From NCBI GenBank assembly GCA_947303395.1, contig CAMYYD010000005.1:62001-126000 (forward strand): a stretch of DNA of 64,000 bases, written 5' to 3'. This stretch comes from an uncultured Bacteroidales bacterium (GTDB lineage: Bacteria > Bacteroidota > Bacteroidia > Bacteroidales > F082). Positions 33,501-42,430 of this stretch are shown piece by piece. Both the position numbers and the translations under genes were made by a program. Positions within the stretch are counted from its first letter, which is position 1. Every line of letters starts with the position of its first letter. Below the pieces are notes generated by a model, which worked only from the letters and a program-made list of their open reading frames with translations, was not told the DNA's origin and did not search any database.

Positions 33501-35618
33501 ATATAACTGAGAAGTTACAGTAACTTCATCACCAAAAGTAAATGCGCCTATATCATCAGTTGTGGTTGAATAACCAATTCTGTAAGATTCCGTATATGTA
33601 TATGCTCTGCAATAGAAGCTCATTGTGCCACCGTTATTATCAGTCAATTCAGGTGAAATGAGATATTGTGGCGTATTTGTCGTCCATTTGAAACGGAAGC
33701 AATTGCTACCATTGTTAGCAGCGCCTGTATAAACACCAGTACCAGATTCACAATTATTCATTGTCCAATCGCCGATGCCGTCTTCCCAACCTTCTTCAAT
33801 GAGGGTCTGAGTGTCGCGGTTGCCGCGTGTGTTCTGTGCTTTAGCCTCGTTGTACATCTGGGCTTTTGAAACGCCCATTGCTGTACCGTCAACTGCCGCT
33901 ATTTCGCTTGCAACGCCGTTACCTTCCTTAATCTTCATGCTGCCAAGGTCAACAGTAACCTCGCGACCTGTAGGAAGCTCGAGGAAACGGGTGTAGATAA
34001 CAGGAGTGTAGGCTGTGTTGCTGCTCCATGCCGGTGATGTTGCGTTCGGATTGTATGTCCAAATCTTACCGTTTGTGGCGTCAACAGGGACTCTGCCGCA
34101 GTAGGAAGCGTATGGGCTGTCTGAATAGAAGATAACCCAGATGTCTTCACCTTCATTGACGAGAACCGGCTCTTCGAGGTTGATGTCGAAGAAATACAGA
34201 GCCTGTGGGTTTTCAGCAACGCCAAAGCTCACGAGCTCGCCATCGAATGGGGTTGCACCACCCTTAATAACATAGCACTCATAGTCGTACGACTCGCGGG
34301 CTGCTGCCTCAACTGTTGTGATTGAGGTGCCTGCAAGACCCAACTCCTCAATGTATGAGGCAGGAATCTTGTATCCGAAGTAGTAACCGCCGCCAGCCGA
34401 GAGGCCGTACCATGTGTTGGTGCCTGAATAAGCGTATGCAAACCACATTTGCATCGGGCCAGGATTTACTGTAGGACCGTTGTAAACATAGTTGTTGTCA
34501 GCATCAGGACCGCCAACACCGTTGAAGTCTTCGGTGTAAAGTCTTGTCTTTGCACCTGCACCGTTAGTACCTGCGCTGAACAAAACGTCGTTGTCGAAGG
34601 TCACTTTATAAACCGCGTCGGCAGCGTCGTCAGCCTGACCGAGCTCGTAGTTTCTGTAGATGCCTGTAGGGGCGTTGCCCTGGAATGGCATTGCTGTAAC
34701 TTCTTCAGCCATTTCCCAAACGTCGCCGTCAACCGGCTCGTACATCTCGGCTGTAGCGTCAATTGTGGTGAATGTTCTGTCGCTGTAAGAAACAAGAACC
34801 TGACCGTTCAGTGTGCCAGCGGCAGGAGTACCTGTCGTTGTTACACTGATAGGCATTGTGCCATTGTAACCAAGAGCGTATGGAACCTCGGCCTCAACGG
34901 CGAAGTTGGCTGTACCGTCAACACCTGTCACAGTGGTAGGAGTACCCTGGTTGGTGATAGCTAACTCATACGGTTTCATCCATGCGCCTATAGGGCGAAC
35001 GCCTAACTGCACAGGGTTTTCACTCGGCACGATGGTTGTTGCCGGAAGGTCTCCTTGCACAAATTCGAAAGTGGTTTTAGGCAGGAAGTTCCTCTGATTA
35101 GGAGAACCCGTTGATGAATTTCTTTGAATGGAAGCACCTGCTGCTGTTACACCATAGAACTTAGCGCTTTTATAATTACCTGCTGTTGAAACAAATGTAC
35201 CTATGAGAAGGTTTCCACCATTGTAAGTGTAGTCGTTGTCAAACACAACTTCCATTGTTGAACCGGTTCCGTTTAAAGCACCTTGATAAACTTGGGTGCA
35301 TCCGCTTGGTCCAACAAAAGCACTTAAAGTTGTTCCCTCAATCTCAGTCATGTAAACTTGGAATGTAGCTGTCCAAGCGGCTGTAGCTGGAGTACTTAAG
35401 TAGAATGTCAGTTTTGAAATCTGACCGCCTGGCAGAATTCCAATTTCACTTGCCGGAATGACAAACTCACTTTGACAGCCTTGTGTATCGGCATACAAGC
35501 CATACACCGGGACGTAATCGTTTGTAGCTGTCCCGTCGCAGACTGTCACTTCGTCAGCTCTCATTGTACCCATGAAGGCAAACAAGAGCATCGTTAAAAA
35601 TAGAAATGCTTTTTTCAT
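27600..35618 (-). CDS. Giant T9SS surface protein (2672 aa) with choice-of-anchor/MAM-like, Fn3-like and propeller regions
   Basis: 2672 residues with a signal peptide (MKKAFLFLTMLLFAFMGTMRA). Approximate layout: an N-terminal beta domain (22-190, VPVYGLYADTQG...); choice-of-anchor J-like jelly rolls near 606-740, 1240-1430, 1506-1680 and 1823-1990, recognised by openings such as GWTTIDANNDGYDW and ends such as FILNVDDITI; a MAM-like domain (1089-1210); Fn3-like modules (790-960); carboxypeptidase-regulatory/CnaB-like folds (near 966 and 1696); a six-strand-repeat propeller-like region (2280-2540, VATDGQYIYTVSW, SDGEYFYGTSGGT); and a T9SS type A sorting domain (SIYPNPTSGDLHIN ... GVYMVKVETETGSSVKRITVVK). 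It is probably an adhesin or glycan-binding surface protein. A second giant gene with shared modules lies directly upstream. Confidence 0.88.
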   Translation of the reverse strand: MKKAFLFLTMLLFAFMGTMRADEVTVCDGTATNDYVPVYGLYADTQGCQSEFVIPASEIGILPGGQISKLTFYLSTPATAAWTATFQVYMTEIEGTTLSAFVGPSGCTQVYQGALNGTGSTMEVVFDNDYTYNGGNLLIGTFVSTAGNYKSAKFYGVTAAGASIQRNSSTGSPNQRNFLPKTTFEFVQGDLPATTIVPSENPVQLGVRPIGAWMKPYELAITNQGTPTTVTGVDGTANFAVEAEVPYALGYNGTMPISVTTTGTPAAGTLNGQVLVSYSDRTFTTIDATAEMYEPVDGDVWEMAEEVTAMPFQGNAPTGIYRNYELGQADDAADAVYKVTFDNDVLFSAGTNGAGAKTRLYTEDFNGVGGPDADNNYVYNGPTVNPGPMQMWFAYAYSGTNTWYGLSAGGGYYFGYKIPASYIEELGLAGTSITTVEAAARESYDYECYVIKGGATPFDGELVSFGVAENPQALYFFDINLEEPVLVNEGEDIWVIFYSDSPYASYCGRVPVDATNGKIWTYNPNATSPAWSSNTAYTPVIYTRFLELPTGREVTVDLGSMKIKEGNGVASEIAAVDGTAMGVSKAQMYNEAKAQNTRGNRDTQTLIEEGWEDGIGDWTMNNCESGTGVYTGAANNGSNCFRFKWTTNTPQYLISPELTDNNGGTMSFYCRAYTYTESYRIGYSTTTDDIGAFTFGDEVTVTSQLYAEHTATFPAGTKYVAIASTAYDAYYFLVDDITITADVTSGGGSTDPVYQIADMYVPAGTYYVAVASKTENFQVDMMTTEVPAPEQAVVVSPYDGETNVSDPYLAEWVLGNYTEEMQVLVGTQYPPQTALIDWTDYLVESAFLMDLEPNQSYFLQVNERNAAGTTMGEIIAFTTPIDPVEEVVVTNPALYPGDAAMLTWTANARTLKGYNVYVDGVKYNESLITTNAYNVEGLEYNMAGYDIQVSAVYDAGESELSEAVTAYMTGYGSVSGHAYDKPDEDTDAMPIAFATVMFNGSDEYGVNQTFVVETDEEGAFAGEILAGTYTASVITEGYDSNIAVNALVIYNNLTDNIDIYTHEFYYPVGQVTATEEEDDVLVEWSWDPAEMIVDFETGDFSQAEFTLPAQYPWTITTVNPYEGTYCMKSTCEGQASASSIIEATVEVPFEEAKMGFWVRTSSEANYDKFHFYIDGVEKGQALSGQNPYAYKEFAVEGGIHTYKWEYTKDSSVNGNDDCIYVDNICMYRKDEPIPPTPGATTYTFDDSTMEGWTTIDANNDGYDWVLGSEVGGVYLASGASLAGSGHDESADMVCSGSYSNATSSAITPDNYLVAPAQINVQAGALISFYACAQDASYAAEHFGVAVSTTTATASAFTMVQEWTMTAKSAPTAENHGAIRGTRAQGSWYNYSVDLSSYAGQTIWVAIRHFNCNDQFILNVDDITIYDGSAKMAPRNDRSFQSFNVYRRNNIDSASVAEPEVLATGVSEFEYTDAEWATLPYGEYQWGIAATYDGYAPTERSRETATFGFEGGLEGWTGIVVNTDGGEWIHSDDNLGGYDYTALAHTGTGFAMCYSYVDYVGAYDTDAYLVSPQKYSVDANSSITFWADNANDSYPENFSVCVSTAANPTASDFTQVWSGGAKGTGNGGAAVRRSDNRYENWRSHEVSLAAYAGQEIWIAFHDVNYDMYEIWIDDVTITYAGSAPVPPTPGPTGSGISEILWSNMIEKDMEATLTFDINLNNGQSAEGAAITVVGASNEYEAEADEEGLAEIVVRKGDTYDITVALEGYTAWNPQNNPVLVEDDIEYEILLNEIVAPAEDFYVSPTGWAMWEGATGGVTPTPPTPPTGILFEDDFEDGALTNWTTVDADGDGDTWQNATPAAYSIGDAHSGTNCASSWSWNSVTMYPDNWMISPMVEGATSIQYYVATNTAYPDHYGIYASSTGTSTSDFTLVFEETAGSKGGNGVKSSMTQGSSREMSAWIEKNIELPAGTKYVAFRHWNSDDMNYLFIDDVTIEGAGRGDRAPLSYKMMLDGEYVGETYYPFYQFDVEGMEEGETHIGGVAPLYASGMGDWTYYTWTYKPCENFDDVTEFTSTVNEQTVTLNWTLPGGQPVPPTPGEGQWYYYDNGVNDNNIGASGQFYWAVMFPAGQYTGDYVTKVATYDSGNAGYAFTGTATIYQGGTTAPGTAVGTVNVATTGATPGFVEYEFAEPVNIDDSQNLWVVFYNETSSSYCAAAYMESGAGDVNARWVSLDGSSWMDLATAGISGYGWMLRVYVAEGAKGEVHEISVPTQSCNNAGVLSAMPVRNNRDMWDLVGSFTGTSAGQQGVATDGQYIYTVSWQPVPTGGHTFYQYDLQGNFIEGFEIAGATQIRDLTSDGEYFYGTSGGTQIYCMDFNTRTLVGTINCSGLTSRHISYDPERDGFWSGNWSTLALYSRTGALIQNGPAPTSAYGSAYYKDADGVEHLFLFCQPNSDCKVYDYNITTGTLGTDVVLDFSSTAPGCTGIAGGCFIGTYAGKTCWFGNSQQDPNLIAIYELDAEGPVPPQPVEGVIGAILYRDGEFVDMFDANTTTYTETLEPGDYTYTIRVIYDGEPDVTYWAMSCGTDEDVTIEPLSIAENDVISSIYPNPTSGDLHINAVAMRNVTVINAMGQVVYNQDVDADEMVLNMSQLESGVYMVKVETETGSSVKRITVVK

Positions 35619-35674
35619 AATAGAAAAATTTAGTTAATAATTATGTTAATTTCTCAATTTTTCATTTTAACTCC

Positions 35675-35712
35675 AATAAGGAGCGTCACTTTTTAGGGTG
35701 ACGTTCCTTATT
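35675..35712. terminator. Strong hairpin between the two giant genes
   Basis: AATAAGGAGCGTCAC pairs with GTGACGTTCCTTATT (15-bp stem, one G-T pair) around an 8-nt loop. It lies 16 nt after the 2189-aa gene's stop. No T-run follows on the minus strand, so it may be an mRNA-processing or partial termination hairpin rather than a full stop. I see no TAnnTTTG promoter between it and the 2672-aa gene, so some read-through would be needed. Confidence 0.65.
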
Positions 35713-35727
35713 ATTAATAGGTGTGTA

Positions 35728-38700
35728 TTACTTGACAACTGTCACGCGTTTGACGCTTGAACCGTTTTCAGTAAAGATATTGACCATGTAAACACCTGAT
35801 TCGAACTTAGCCATGTCGATGACTGTCTCGTTGGTGTTAACATCCTGGCTGTAAACCACCTGACCCATTGCGTTGACAATGTTGATGTGTGTCATTGCTT
35901 CAGCGTTGATGTGGAGGTCGCCGCTTGTTGGGTTAGGATAGATTGAGCTGATAACTTCGTTCTCTTCAATTGCCAATGGCTCAACTGCGTAAACCACTGT
36001 CTGTTCGCATGAGATACCATAGAGTCCGTCAACATAGAACACTGTGTATGTGTGCTCGCTGAAGTCACCTTCTTCAACTTCGTAGATGTATGAGTTGTCG
36101 CTTGTTGCAGCTACGATCTCACCGTCAACCATGATGTTGAACTTGTTAGGTGTGAGGTCTGACACGATCTGGCCGCCGCCACCGCCTTGAGCTTCGCCGA
36201 GTTCATAGATAGCGATGTATTGTGGACTTGCCTGGATGTCGCCGTAGAATGCGAGCTTGTCGCCGTAGTTAGCTACGTGGCAACCGCCTGAGCTACCGCT
36301 GCCTGTACCAGGAGCGTTGTTGTAGTTGAACACCTGGCCACCCATTACGTTGGTTGTGATGTTATAGTCGTAAACACCATTGTCAGCATTGTTGAAGCAG
36401 AGAACGTGCTCAATACCGTCGTTATCTTTGTAGTAAGCAACACCTGATGCGCTCTCTGGAGCTGGACCAGCGAATTGGATAGCACCTGTACGGTCAACCA
36501 ATGTCAAGTTGCCTGACCAGTTACCAACTACCCAGAAGCCGTCACGCTCTGAGTCGTAGCTGCAGCAACGCATTGCGCCGTATGCTGAGTTGACCTGACC
36601 GACTAATGTGTGGTTAGCGAGGTCGATGCAGTAGATTGTGCTTGAGTTAGCAACACCATAGAAGTACTCACCGTCGTATGTGAGGTCACGGATCTGACCG
36701 CAGCCTGATACGTTGAATTCTTCGATGAAGTTACCATCCATGTCATACTTGTAGAACATTGATGTTGAGCTTGCGCTCCATGAGCTTGTGTAGATGAAGT
36801 TGCCGTCTGTTGCAACACCATACTGATAGCCTGATGTACCGTTGAAGTCTTTGAGGAGATCCCACTGAGCTCTTGTGTTGATTGATGGGTATGTTACACC
36901 GCATGTTTCAGCTGTTGCGCTCTTCTGAGGAGTACCTAATGTGATATCATCAACGTTGAGGATGAACTGGTCGTTGCAGTTGAAGTGGCGGATAGCAACC
37001 CAGATCTGCTGACCTGCGTATGAGCTGAGGTCAACTGTCTTCTGATACCAGCTACCCTGTGCTCTTGTCTGACCGTCGCGACCAACGCTCATAGCGCCGT
37101 CACCCTTAGCTGTCATTGTCCATTCAGCGACGATTGTGAAGTCTGATGCGCTTGTGTTGCCAGCTGTTGAAACTGCAACGCCGTAGTGTTCAGCTGCGTA
37201 GCTTGCATCCTGTGCGCATGCCCAGAATGAGATGCCTGTGTATTCAGCCTTAGCTGGTGATACGAGGTAGTTATCTGGTGTGATAGCTGTTGATGTAGCA
37301 TTGCTGTATGAACCTGAGCAAACCATGTCGGTTGATGAGTTGTGGCCTGTTCCTTCCAAGCTTGCGCCTGATACGAGGTAGATACCACCGATCTGTGAAC
37401 CCATGACCCAGTTGTAACCGTCGTTGTTAGCGTCGATTGTTGTCCAACCCATGAATGTACCGTCATCGAAGTTGAAGTCGTTACCTGTTGGAGGTGTTGG
37501 AGGAGTTGGAGGAGTTGGGGTTGGTGTGCCACCGTTCCAAACGAGAGCAACATTAAATGGATGTTCTTGGCAGTATGCTGAGTCAACTGCAAGTTCTTCA
37601 ACCTGTGTTGCAACGCCTTCGCAGCCTTCGTATGTGAAGGTTGTTGTGACGTATGGGCTCATACCTGTTGAGTAAACAACTGCTACGCCAACTGTGTATG
37701 TTGTACCTTCTTCGAGGACGTCTTCATCAAGCTGCATGAAGTTGTCTGTTGTCTCACCATAGTATACACCGTTCAATGTGACGAAGTATTTCTCTGGCAT
37801 TCTGTCAACAGGAACGATTGCTGTCCATGTTGCGAAACCTGTCACTGACACTGCAACGCCTTCAACTGGCTTGCAGATCTCTGTCAATGTAGCATTGATT
37901 TCTGTTTCGTCCCAGATAGCGATTTCTTCTTCAACGATGCTTGATACGTAACCAACGAGGTCAACTGTAACAACCCAGTTACCTTTACGGAATGCAGGGA
38001 GTGTAACTGTACCTGTCTCATCGAATTCACCTTCAACAACGAGGTTCTCGAATTCGTTGGTCATGTAGTATGTTGCACCTTCAGGTGTACCAGCTGCCAT
38101 GAGAGCGTTCACAGTAACTGTTGTCTCCATATCCTTTGGAAGGATATTTGACCATGTGATAGGTGTCTCTGGATTGTCGTTGCCGCTGCCACCACCACCA
38201 GGAGTGATGTCAATAGTGATGTTAGCACGGTTTGAAGAAACGTATTTGCTGCCTCCATATGATCCGAGGTCGTATGGATCTGGGTTTGCACTGTCGCTGT
38301 GGAAAGAAATAACCTTATCTGTAGCTGCGGTGTAATAGAAGTATCTGGTTGAATAACCTGAGGTGTATTCGTGGATACCAATCATCAAGTTGCTTGTACC
38401 GTCATAGTTGAATGGTGTGTTGAGTGTGATGGTTGTCCATGCAGCTGGCTCGAATGTAACGCTGCCTTCAAACACTTTGTCACCAGCTGTTACAGCAACA
38501 TAATCGCTTGCTGAAGCAAATGTTTCCTTAGCGGTATTCACCATGAAGATCTCGATATCATGTGTTGCAGCACTTGTGCTCTGCATGTTGAATGCGATGC
38601 TGTTGATTGTACCGGCCATTCCGATTTCGTCAGCTGTGAAAATCTGCTCAACGTATGAGTAGCCCCAGAGTGAGTTGAATGGAGTTACGTATGTTGTTGA

Positions 38701-41700
38701 AGTACCGTCACCAATCACGATTTCGTCGCGGTTACCCTTTGTAAGAGGAGTTGGGTAAACTGCCTGAACACCATACTGATAGAGACCTGCCTCCACGTTG
38801 TTCCATGAGAAGTCAGCATGGAGAGTATCTGTTGTGCTTGCATTGAGCACGACTGAGTCAGCTGGAACGATAGCGTTCTCTTTCAAGATAGCTTTTCTGT
38901 AGACTGCAAAGTGGTCGAGTGAACGGCCCTTGCTGCTTACTGAGAGTTCGATATCATCAACATCGAGGATGAACTGGTCGTTGCAGTTGAAGTGGCGGAT
39001 AGCGATGTACTTCATACCTGCGTATGCGCTGAGGTCGACTGACTTATTATACCAGTTGCCCTGTGCTCTTGTCTGACCGTCACGGCCGATGCTCATTGTA
39101 CCTTCACTCTTAGCTGTCATAGTCCATTCCTGAACTGATGTCCAGTTGCTTGCATCGTCAGATACGAAAACACCGTAGTGTTCTGCTGCGTATGAAGCAT
39201 CCTGTGCGCATGCCCAGAAGCTGAATGTTGAACCTGGGACAATCATCACCTGAGGTGAAACGAGGTAGTTATCAGGTGTGATAGCTGATGATGTAGCATT
39301 GCTGTATGAACCTGAGCAAATCAAGTCGGCTGATGAGTTGTGGCCTGAACCTGCCAAGCTTGCGCCTGATGCGAGATAAACACCACCGATAGCTGAGCCA
39401 AGAACCCAGTCGTAACCATCGTTGTTAGCGTCGATTGTTGTCCAACCAGCTGGCATTTGGCCGTCATCGAAGTTCACTGTGAATTCGTCGCCGTTGCCAC
39501 CGACACCACCACCGCTGATAGCTGTGTTGAGTGACCAGGTAACCTTTGACATTGTTTCGTCAATTTCTTCTGCGTAAACGCTCAAAACTGGTTTGTATTC
39601 CTCATGGATTGTGAAGTTAACTGTTTCTGTGCCTTCGTAAGCCACTGTTACAGGTTCTGCCATGTTAGCTGGTTCCATACCTGCGAGTGTTGCTACACCT
39701 CTATTATATGTACCGGCTTTAACTGCGATTGTGTAAACACCGTTAGCATTTGTTGTGCCTTCGAATGTAACATCGTTGTTGAATTCGTCTTTACCATAGA
39801 ATGTAACTGTTGCGCCAGCAACTGGTGCGCTAGCAGCCTGTTCTGTTGCGAGTGTAGTGACAGTACCTGTCAATGTTGCATAGCCAGAAACCTTAACTGT
39901 AACGATTGGTGTTGAGTGTCCTGATTCACCTTCGTCATAAACTGCTGTGACGTTGATGTCGTGACCTGGTTCAACATTGTATGGGAGGTTCTCAAGTAAG
40001 AACTGTTTCTCTGTGAGGAGGTTGGTGTTAGCTTTAACATCACCGTAGTACACATTGTAGCCGAGGAATCCACGGTTAGCATTTGAACCTTTGCTTTCCT
40101 TGTTGAGGATGATTTGGTTCTTGAATGCTCTAACTGTACCTGAACCTGCTGGAGCTGTTGCGCTGTATGGAGCTGAATCCTGGTAAACGTTGATAGCCTG
40201 AGCTGTTGCATCGAATGTGCTGTATTGGATTGATGATGTCCATGTGCCAGTGTGGTCTGTAACAGCGATGATGAGGTTAGAACCGTCGAACTCGAATGGT
40301 TCGTTAAGGTTGATTGTAACCCATGTGTTAGCAACCATTTCGACATTGCCTTCAAACACGAGGTTGTCGGCTTCCATAGCAACCCAGTCTGAACCGCTTG
40401 TGAAGCTGGTCTTATCTGTGTTAGCCATGTAGATCTTGAGGTTACGTGTGATAGCTCCAACTGGGTGGAATGAAATGCTGTTGATGTAACCTGCTTCACC
40501 GATTTCTTCACCTGTGTAGATCTGCTCTGTTAATGAGTAGTTATAGAGGTTGTAAGTTGGCAAGTATGGGCTTGTGCTTGTACCTGAACCGATCTGTGTC
40601 TCTGGAAGGTCACCCATTGTGCCGGTGCTGTGTTTCCATTTAATTAATGTAGAACCGTCAACGAAGATTTCTTCTTCTGAAGCTGTAACTGTGTTAGGAG
40701 CGGTCAAAGTTGTTGTGAAACCACGACGAACTGTCTGAACTGTTCCGTTTGAGTTCTTAGCTTTGATCTGCCAGAAATACTGTGTGTTAGCCTGCAAGCC
40801 TGTAACAGTGTATGAACCGTAGTTTTCGTCAACTGTTGTCCAGTCCAAAACTGCTGGCATGTTCACTGGTGATGTGCCGAAGAGAACCTGATACTGTGAA
40901 GCGTTCTCACCGCCTTCCCATGTGAGTGTCACTGGGCTTTCAACTTCTGTTGCGCCGTCAGCTGGAGCAAGAGCTGTAAGCTGGGTTGGAGCTGGCATCT
41001 GTGTGGCTGTACCTTCAACTGTTGTGATGTTGTCACCTGCAACGAGCATGTAGTACTGACCTGCGAGGAGGATCTGATCCTGCATTTCACCGAGTGAATA
41101 AGCAACTGGTTCGACTGCCATTGTTGGGTGGAAGTTCAAAACCTTGTTGTAGATACCAACGTATGTATTTGCACCAGCGTTTACTGATAATATAGCGTCT
41201 TTTGTAAGATTGAACATATAAACAGCGTCTAATGCTGATGTCTGTTCGAAGCCCATGTAGTTAGCGTGGAGGTTCACTGGTGTGTGTGAGAAGTCACCAT
41301 TGACATTGCCAAAGTTATAAGCTGTCTCAACGATATCAGCTTCACCTGCTGTGTAGAATGTTGCTGTCACAGGGATTGTTGTGATGTCTCTGCCTGTCTC
41401 GACTGAGAACATTGTGAATTCCTCTGTGTATTCACCAGCGGCTGCATTGTTGTTGATGTCAATTGTGAATGCAAGTTCCTCACCTGTAGCGAGAGCGTAG
41501 TTGTTAATCTCTTGGCTCAATGAGAAAGCGTTGACACCAGCTGTGTTGCTGATGTTAGCTGTAAGACTTACATTGTTACCGCCGTTGTTAATTCTAACTG
41601 CGTATGGTTCCATCCAACCATTGAGTGCTCTTTCACCAAGTTCGAATGGGTTAGGAGTGACAACGAGATCTCCTGTTGGTGTTGGAGGTGTTGGAGCTGA

Positions 41701-42297
41701 TTCGATGTGAAGTCTCACAACGCTTTTGTTTGTTGAAAGATAACCTGTCACACCTGGATTTGATGGATCATACAATGAAGCATCACGATAAGCATAGATA
41801 GCTTGGTCGGTAGCAGTCATAACGACACTAGCTGCACCGCTGCTCCATGAACCGGTAACATCCTGGAAGCAAATAACCAAGTTAGCGTCACCACTGTAGC
41901 TGAATGGAGTGGTGAGTGTGAATGTTGTTTCGACAGGGGCTGAAATACCACTGGCCAATGTGCCGGTAGCAACCAAGTCAGCATCTGTCATGCTCACCCA
42001 CGCTGAGTTGTTTTCAAATGCGCTTTCGCTCACTTCCTTCATGTAAACGTTGAGGTTACGAGCGTAGCTTGATGAGTTCTTCAACCAAAGCGTAACATCA
42101 CTGATTGTACCACCCATTCCAATTTCATCAGCAGTGTAAATCTGCTGTGTCAATGAGTAGTTGTACAACGAATAAGTTGGTAAATAGCTATTCGTTGTTG
42201 TTGATGTAGGATCACCGATTGTGACCTCATCTGCTCTTAAGAAGCTTGCGCTTCCGAACAAGAGCACCATCAAAAAGAGAATAAGTTTTTTACTCAT
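35728..42297 (-). CDS. Giant T9SS surface protein (2189 aa), paralogue of its neighbour
   Basis: 2189 residues with a signal peptide ending SFLRA. One beta-domain type occurs three times (about 23-200, 559-730 and 1192-1360), each opening with IG.GTSTT..LP.YSLYNYSL.QQIYTADEIG-like sequence. Two choice-of-anchor J domains (about 935-1105 and 1606-1800) are nearly identical to each other and to one in the neighbouring giant protein, even at DNA level. Fn3-like, CnaB-like and proline/threonine linkers (PTPTPPTPPTPPTG) separate them. A propeller-like region (about 1800-2080) and a T9SS type A domain (2110-2189, SIYPNPTSGDLHIN ... VKRVTVVK) close the protein. Preceded by TATATTTG at 42361-42368. 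Likely a surface adhesin; ligand unknown. Confidence 0.88.
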   Translation of the reverse strand: MSKKLILFLMVLLFGSASFLRADEVTIGDPTSTTTNSYLPTYSLYNYSLTQQIYTADEIGMGGTISDVTLWLKNSSSYARNLNVYMKEVSESAFENNSAWVSMTDADLVATGTLASGISAPVETTFTLTTPFSYSGDANLVICFQDVTGSWSSGAASVVMTATDQAIYAYRDASLYDPSNPGVTGYLSTNKSVVRLHIESAPTPPTPTGDLVVTPNPFELGERALNGWMEPYAVRINNGGNNVSLTANISNTAGVNAFSLSQEINNYALATGEELAFTIDINNNAAAGEYTEEFTMFSVETGRDITTIPVTATFYTAGEADIVETAYNFGNVNGDFSHTPVNLHANYMGFEQTSALDAVYMFNLTKDAILSVNAGANTYVGIYNKVLNFHPTMAVEPVAYSLGEMQDQILLAGQYYMLVAGDNITTVEGTATQMPAPTQLTALAPADGATEVESPVTLTWEGGENASQYQVLFGTSPVNMPAVLDWTTVDENYGSYTVTGLQANTQYFWQIKAKNSNGTVQTVRRGFTTTLTAPNTVTASEEEIFVDGSTLIKWKHSTGTMGDLPETQIGSGTSTSPYLPTYNLYNYSLTEQIYTGEEIGEAGYINSISFHPVGAITRNLKIYMANTDKTSFTSGSDWVAMEADNLVFEGNVEMVANTWVTINLNEPFEFDGSNLIIAVTDHTGTWTSSIQYSTFDATAQAINVYQDSAPYSATAPAGSGTVRAFKNQIILNKESKGSNANRGFLGYNVYYGDVKANTNLLTEKQFLLENLPYNVEPGHDINVTAVYDEGESGHSTPIVTVKVSGYATLTGTVTTLATEQAASAPVAGATVTFYGKDEFNNDVTFEGTTNANGVYTIAVKAGTYNRGVATLAGMEPANMAEPVTVAYEGTETVNFTIHEEYKPVLSVYAEEIDETMSKVTWSLNTAISGGGVGGNGDEFTVNFDDGQMPAGWTTIDANNDGYDWVLGSAIGGVYLASGASLAGSGHNSSADLICSGSYSNATSSAITPDNYLVSPQVMIVPGSTFSFWACAQDASYAAEHYGVFVSDDASNWTSVQEWTMTAKSEGTMSIGRDGQTRAQGNWYNKSVDLSAYAGMKYIAIRHFNCNDQFILDVDDIELSVSSKGRSLDHFAVYRKAILKENAIVPADSVVLNASTTDTLHADFSWNNVEAGLYQYGVQAVYPTPLTKGNRDEIVIGDGTSTTYVTPFNSLWGYSYVEQIFTADEIGMAGTINSIAFNMQSTSAATHDIEIFMVNTAKETFASASDYVAVTAGDKVFEGSVTFEPAAWTTITLNTPFNYDGTSNLMIGIHEYTSGYSTRYFYYTAATDKVISFHSDSANPDPYDLGSYGGSKYVSSNRANITIDITPGGGGSGNDNPETPITWSNILPKDMETTVTVNALMAAGTPEGATYYMTNEFENLVVEGEFDETGTVTLPAFRKGNWVVTVDLVGYVSSIVEEEIAIWDETEINATLTEICKPVEGVAVSVTGFATWTAIVPVDRMPEKYFVTLNGVYYGETTDNFMQLDEDVLEEGTTYTVGVAVVYSTGMSPYVTTTFTYEGCEGVATQVEELAVDSAYCQEHPFNVALVWNGGTPTPTPPTPPTPPTGNDFNFDDGTFMGWTTIDANNDGYNWVMGSQIGGIYLVSGASLEGTGHNSSTDMVCSGSYSNATSTAITPDNYLVSPAKAEYTGISFWACAQDASYAAEHYGVAVSTAGNTSASDFTIVAEWTMTAKGDGAMSVGRDGQTRAQGSWYQKTVDLSSYAGQQIWVAIRHFNCNDQFILNVDDITLGTPQKSATAETCGVTYPSINTRAQWDLLKDFNGTSGYQYGVATDGNFIYTSSWSASSTSMFYKYDMDGNFIEEFNVSGCGQIRDLTYDGEYFYGVANSSTIYCIDLANHTLVGQVNSAYGAMRCCSYDSERDGFWVVGNWSGNLTLVDRTGAIQFAGPAPESASGVAYYKDNDGIEHVLCFNNADNGVYDYNITTNVMGGQVFNYNNAPGTGSGSSGGCHVANYGDKLAFYGDIQASPQYIAIYELGEAQGGGGGQIVSDLTPNKFNIMVDGEIVAATSDNSYIYEVEEGDFSEHTYTVFYVDGLYGISCEQTVVYAVEPLAIEENEVISSIYPNPTSGDLHINAEAMTHINIVNAMGQVVYSQDVNTNETVIDMAKFESGVYMVNIFTENGSSVKRVTVVK

Positions 42298-42360
42298 AAT
42301 TTGAATGATTTTGTTAATAATTGTGTTTGTTTTTCTAATTTTTTAGTCATTTTTAACTCG

Positions 42361-42368
42361 CAAATATA
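42361..42368 (-). promoter_or_regulatory. -7 promoter element for the giant T9SS genes
   Basis: TATATTTG on the minus strand, 63 nt before the ATG at 42297. A long A/T-rich leader follows. Probably drives both giant genes. Confidence 0.55.
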
Positions 42369-42430
42369 CGGACTTTTTTAATACGCGTGCGTGTTTTTTT
42401 CATTTTTTTATCAACAGACCTGCAATTTTT

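Noticed and set aside
35675..35712. Classical rho-independent terminator between the giant genes
   Set aside because: The stem is strong but no T-run follows on the transcribed strand, so I call it only a terminator-like hairpin.
27600..42297. Frameshift or fusion of several genes into the giant frames
   Set aside because: Both frames are continuous from a signal peptide to a T9SS domain with repeated domains in the same frame.
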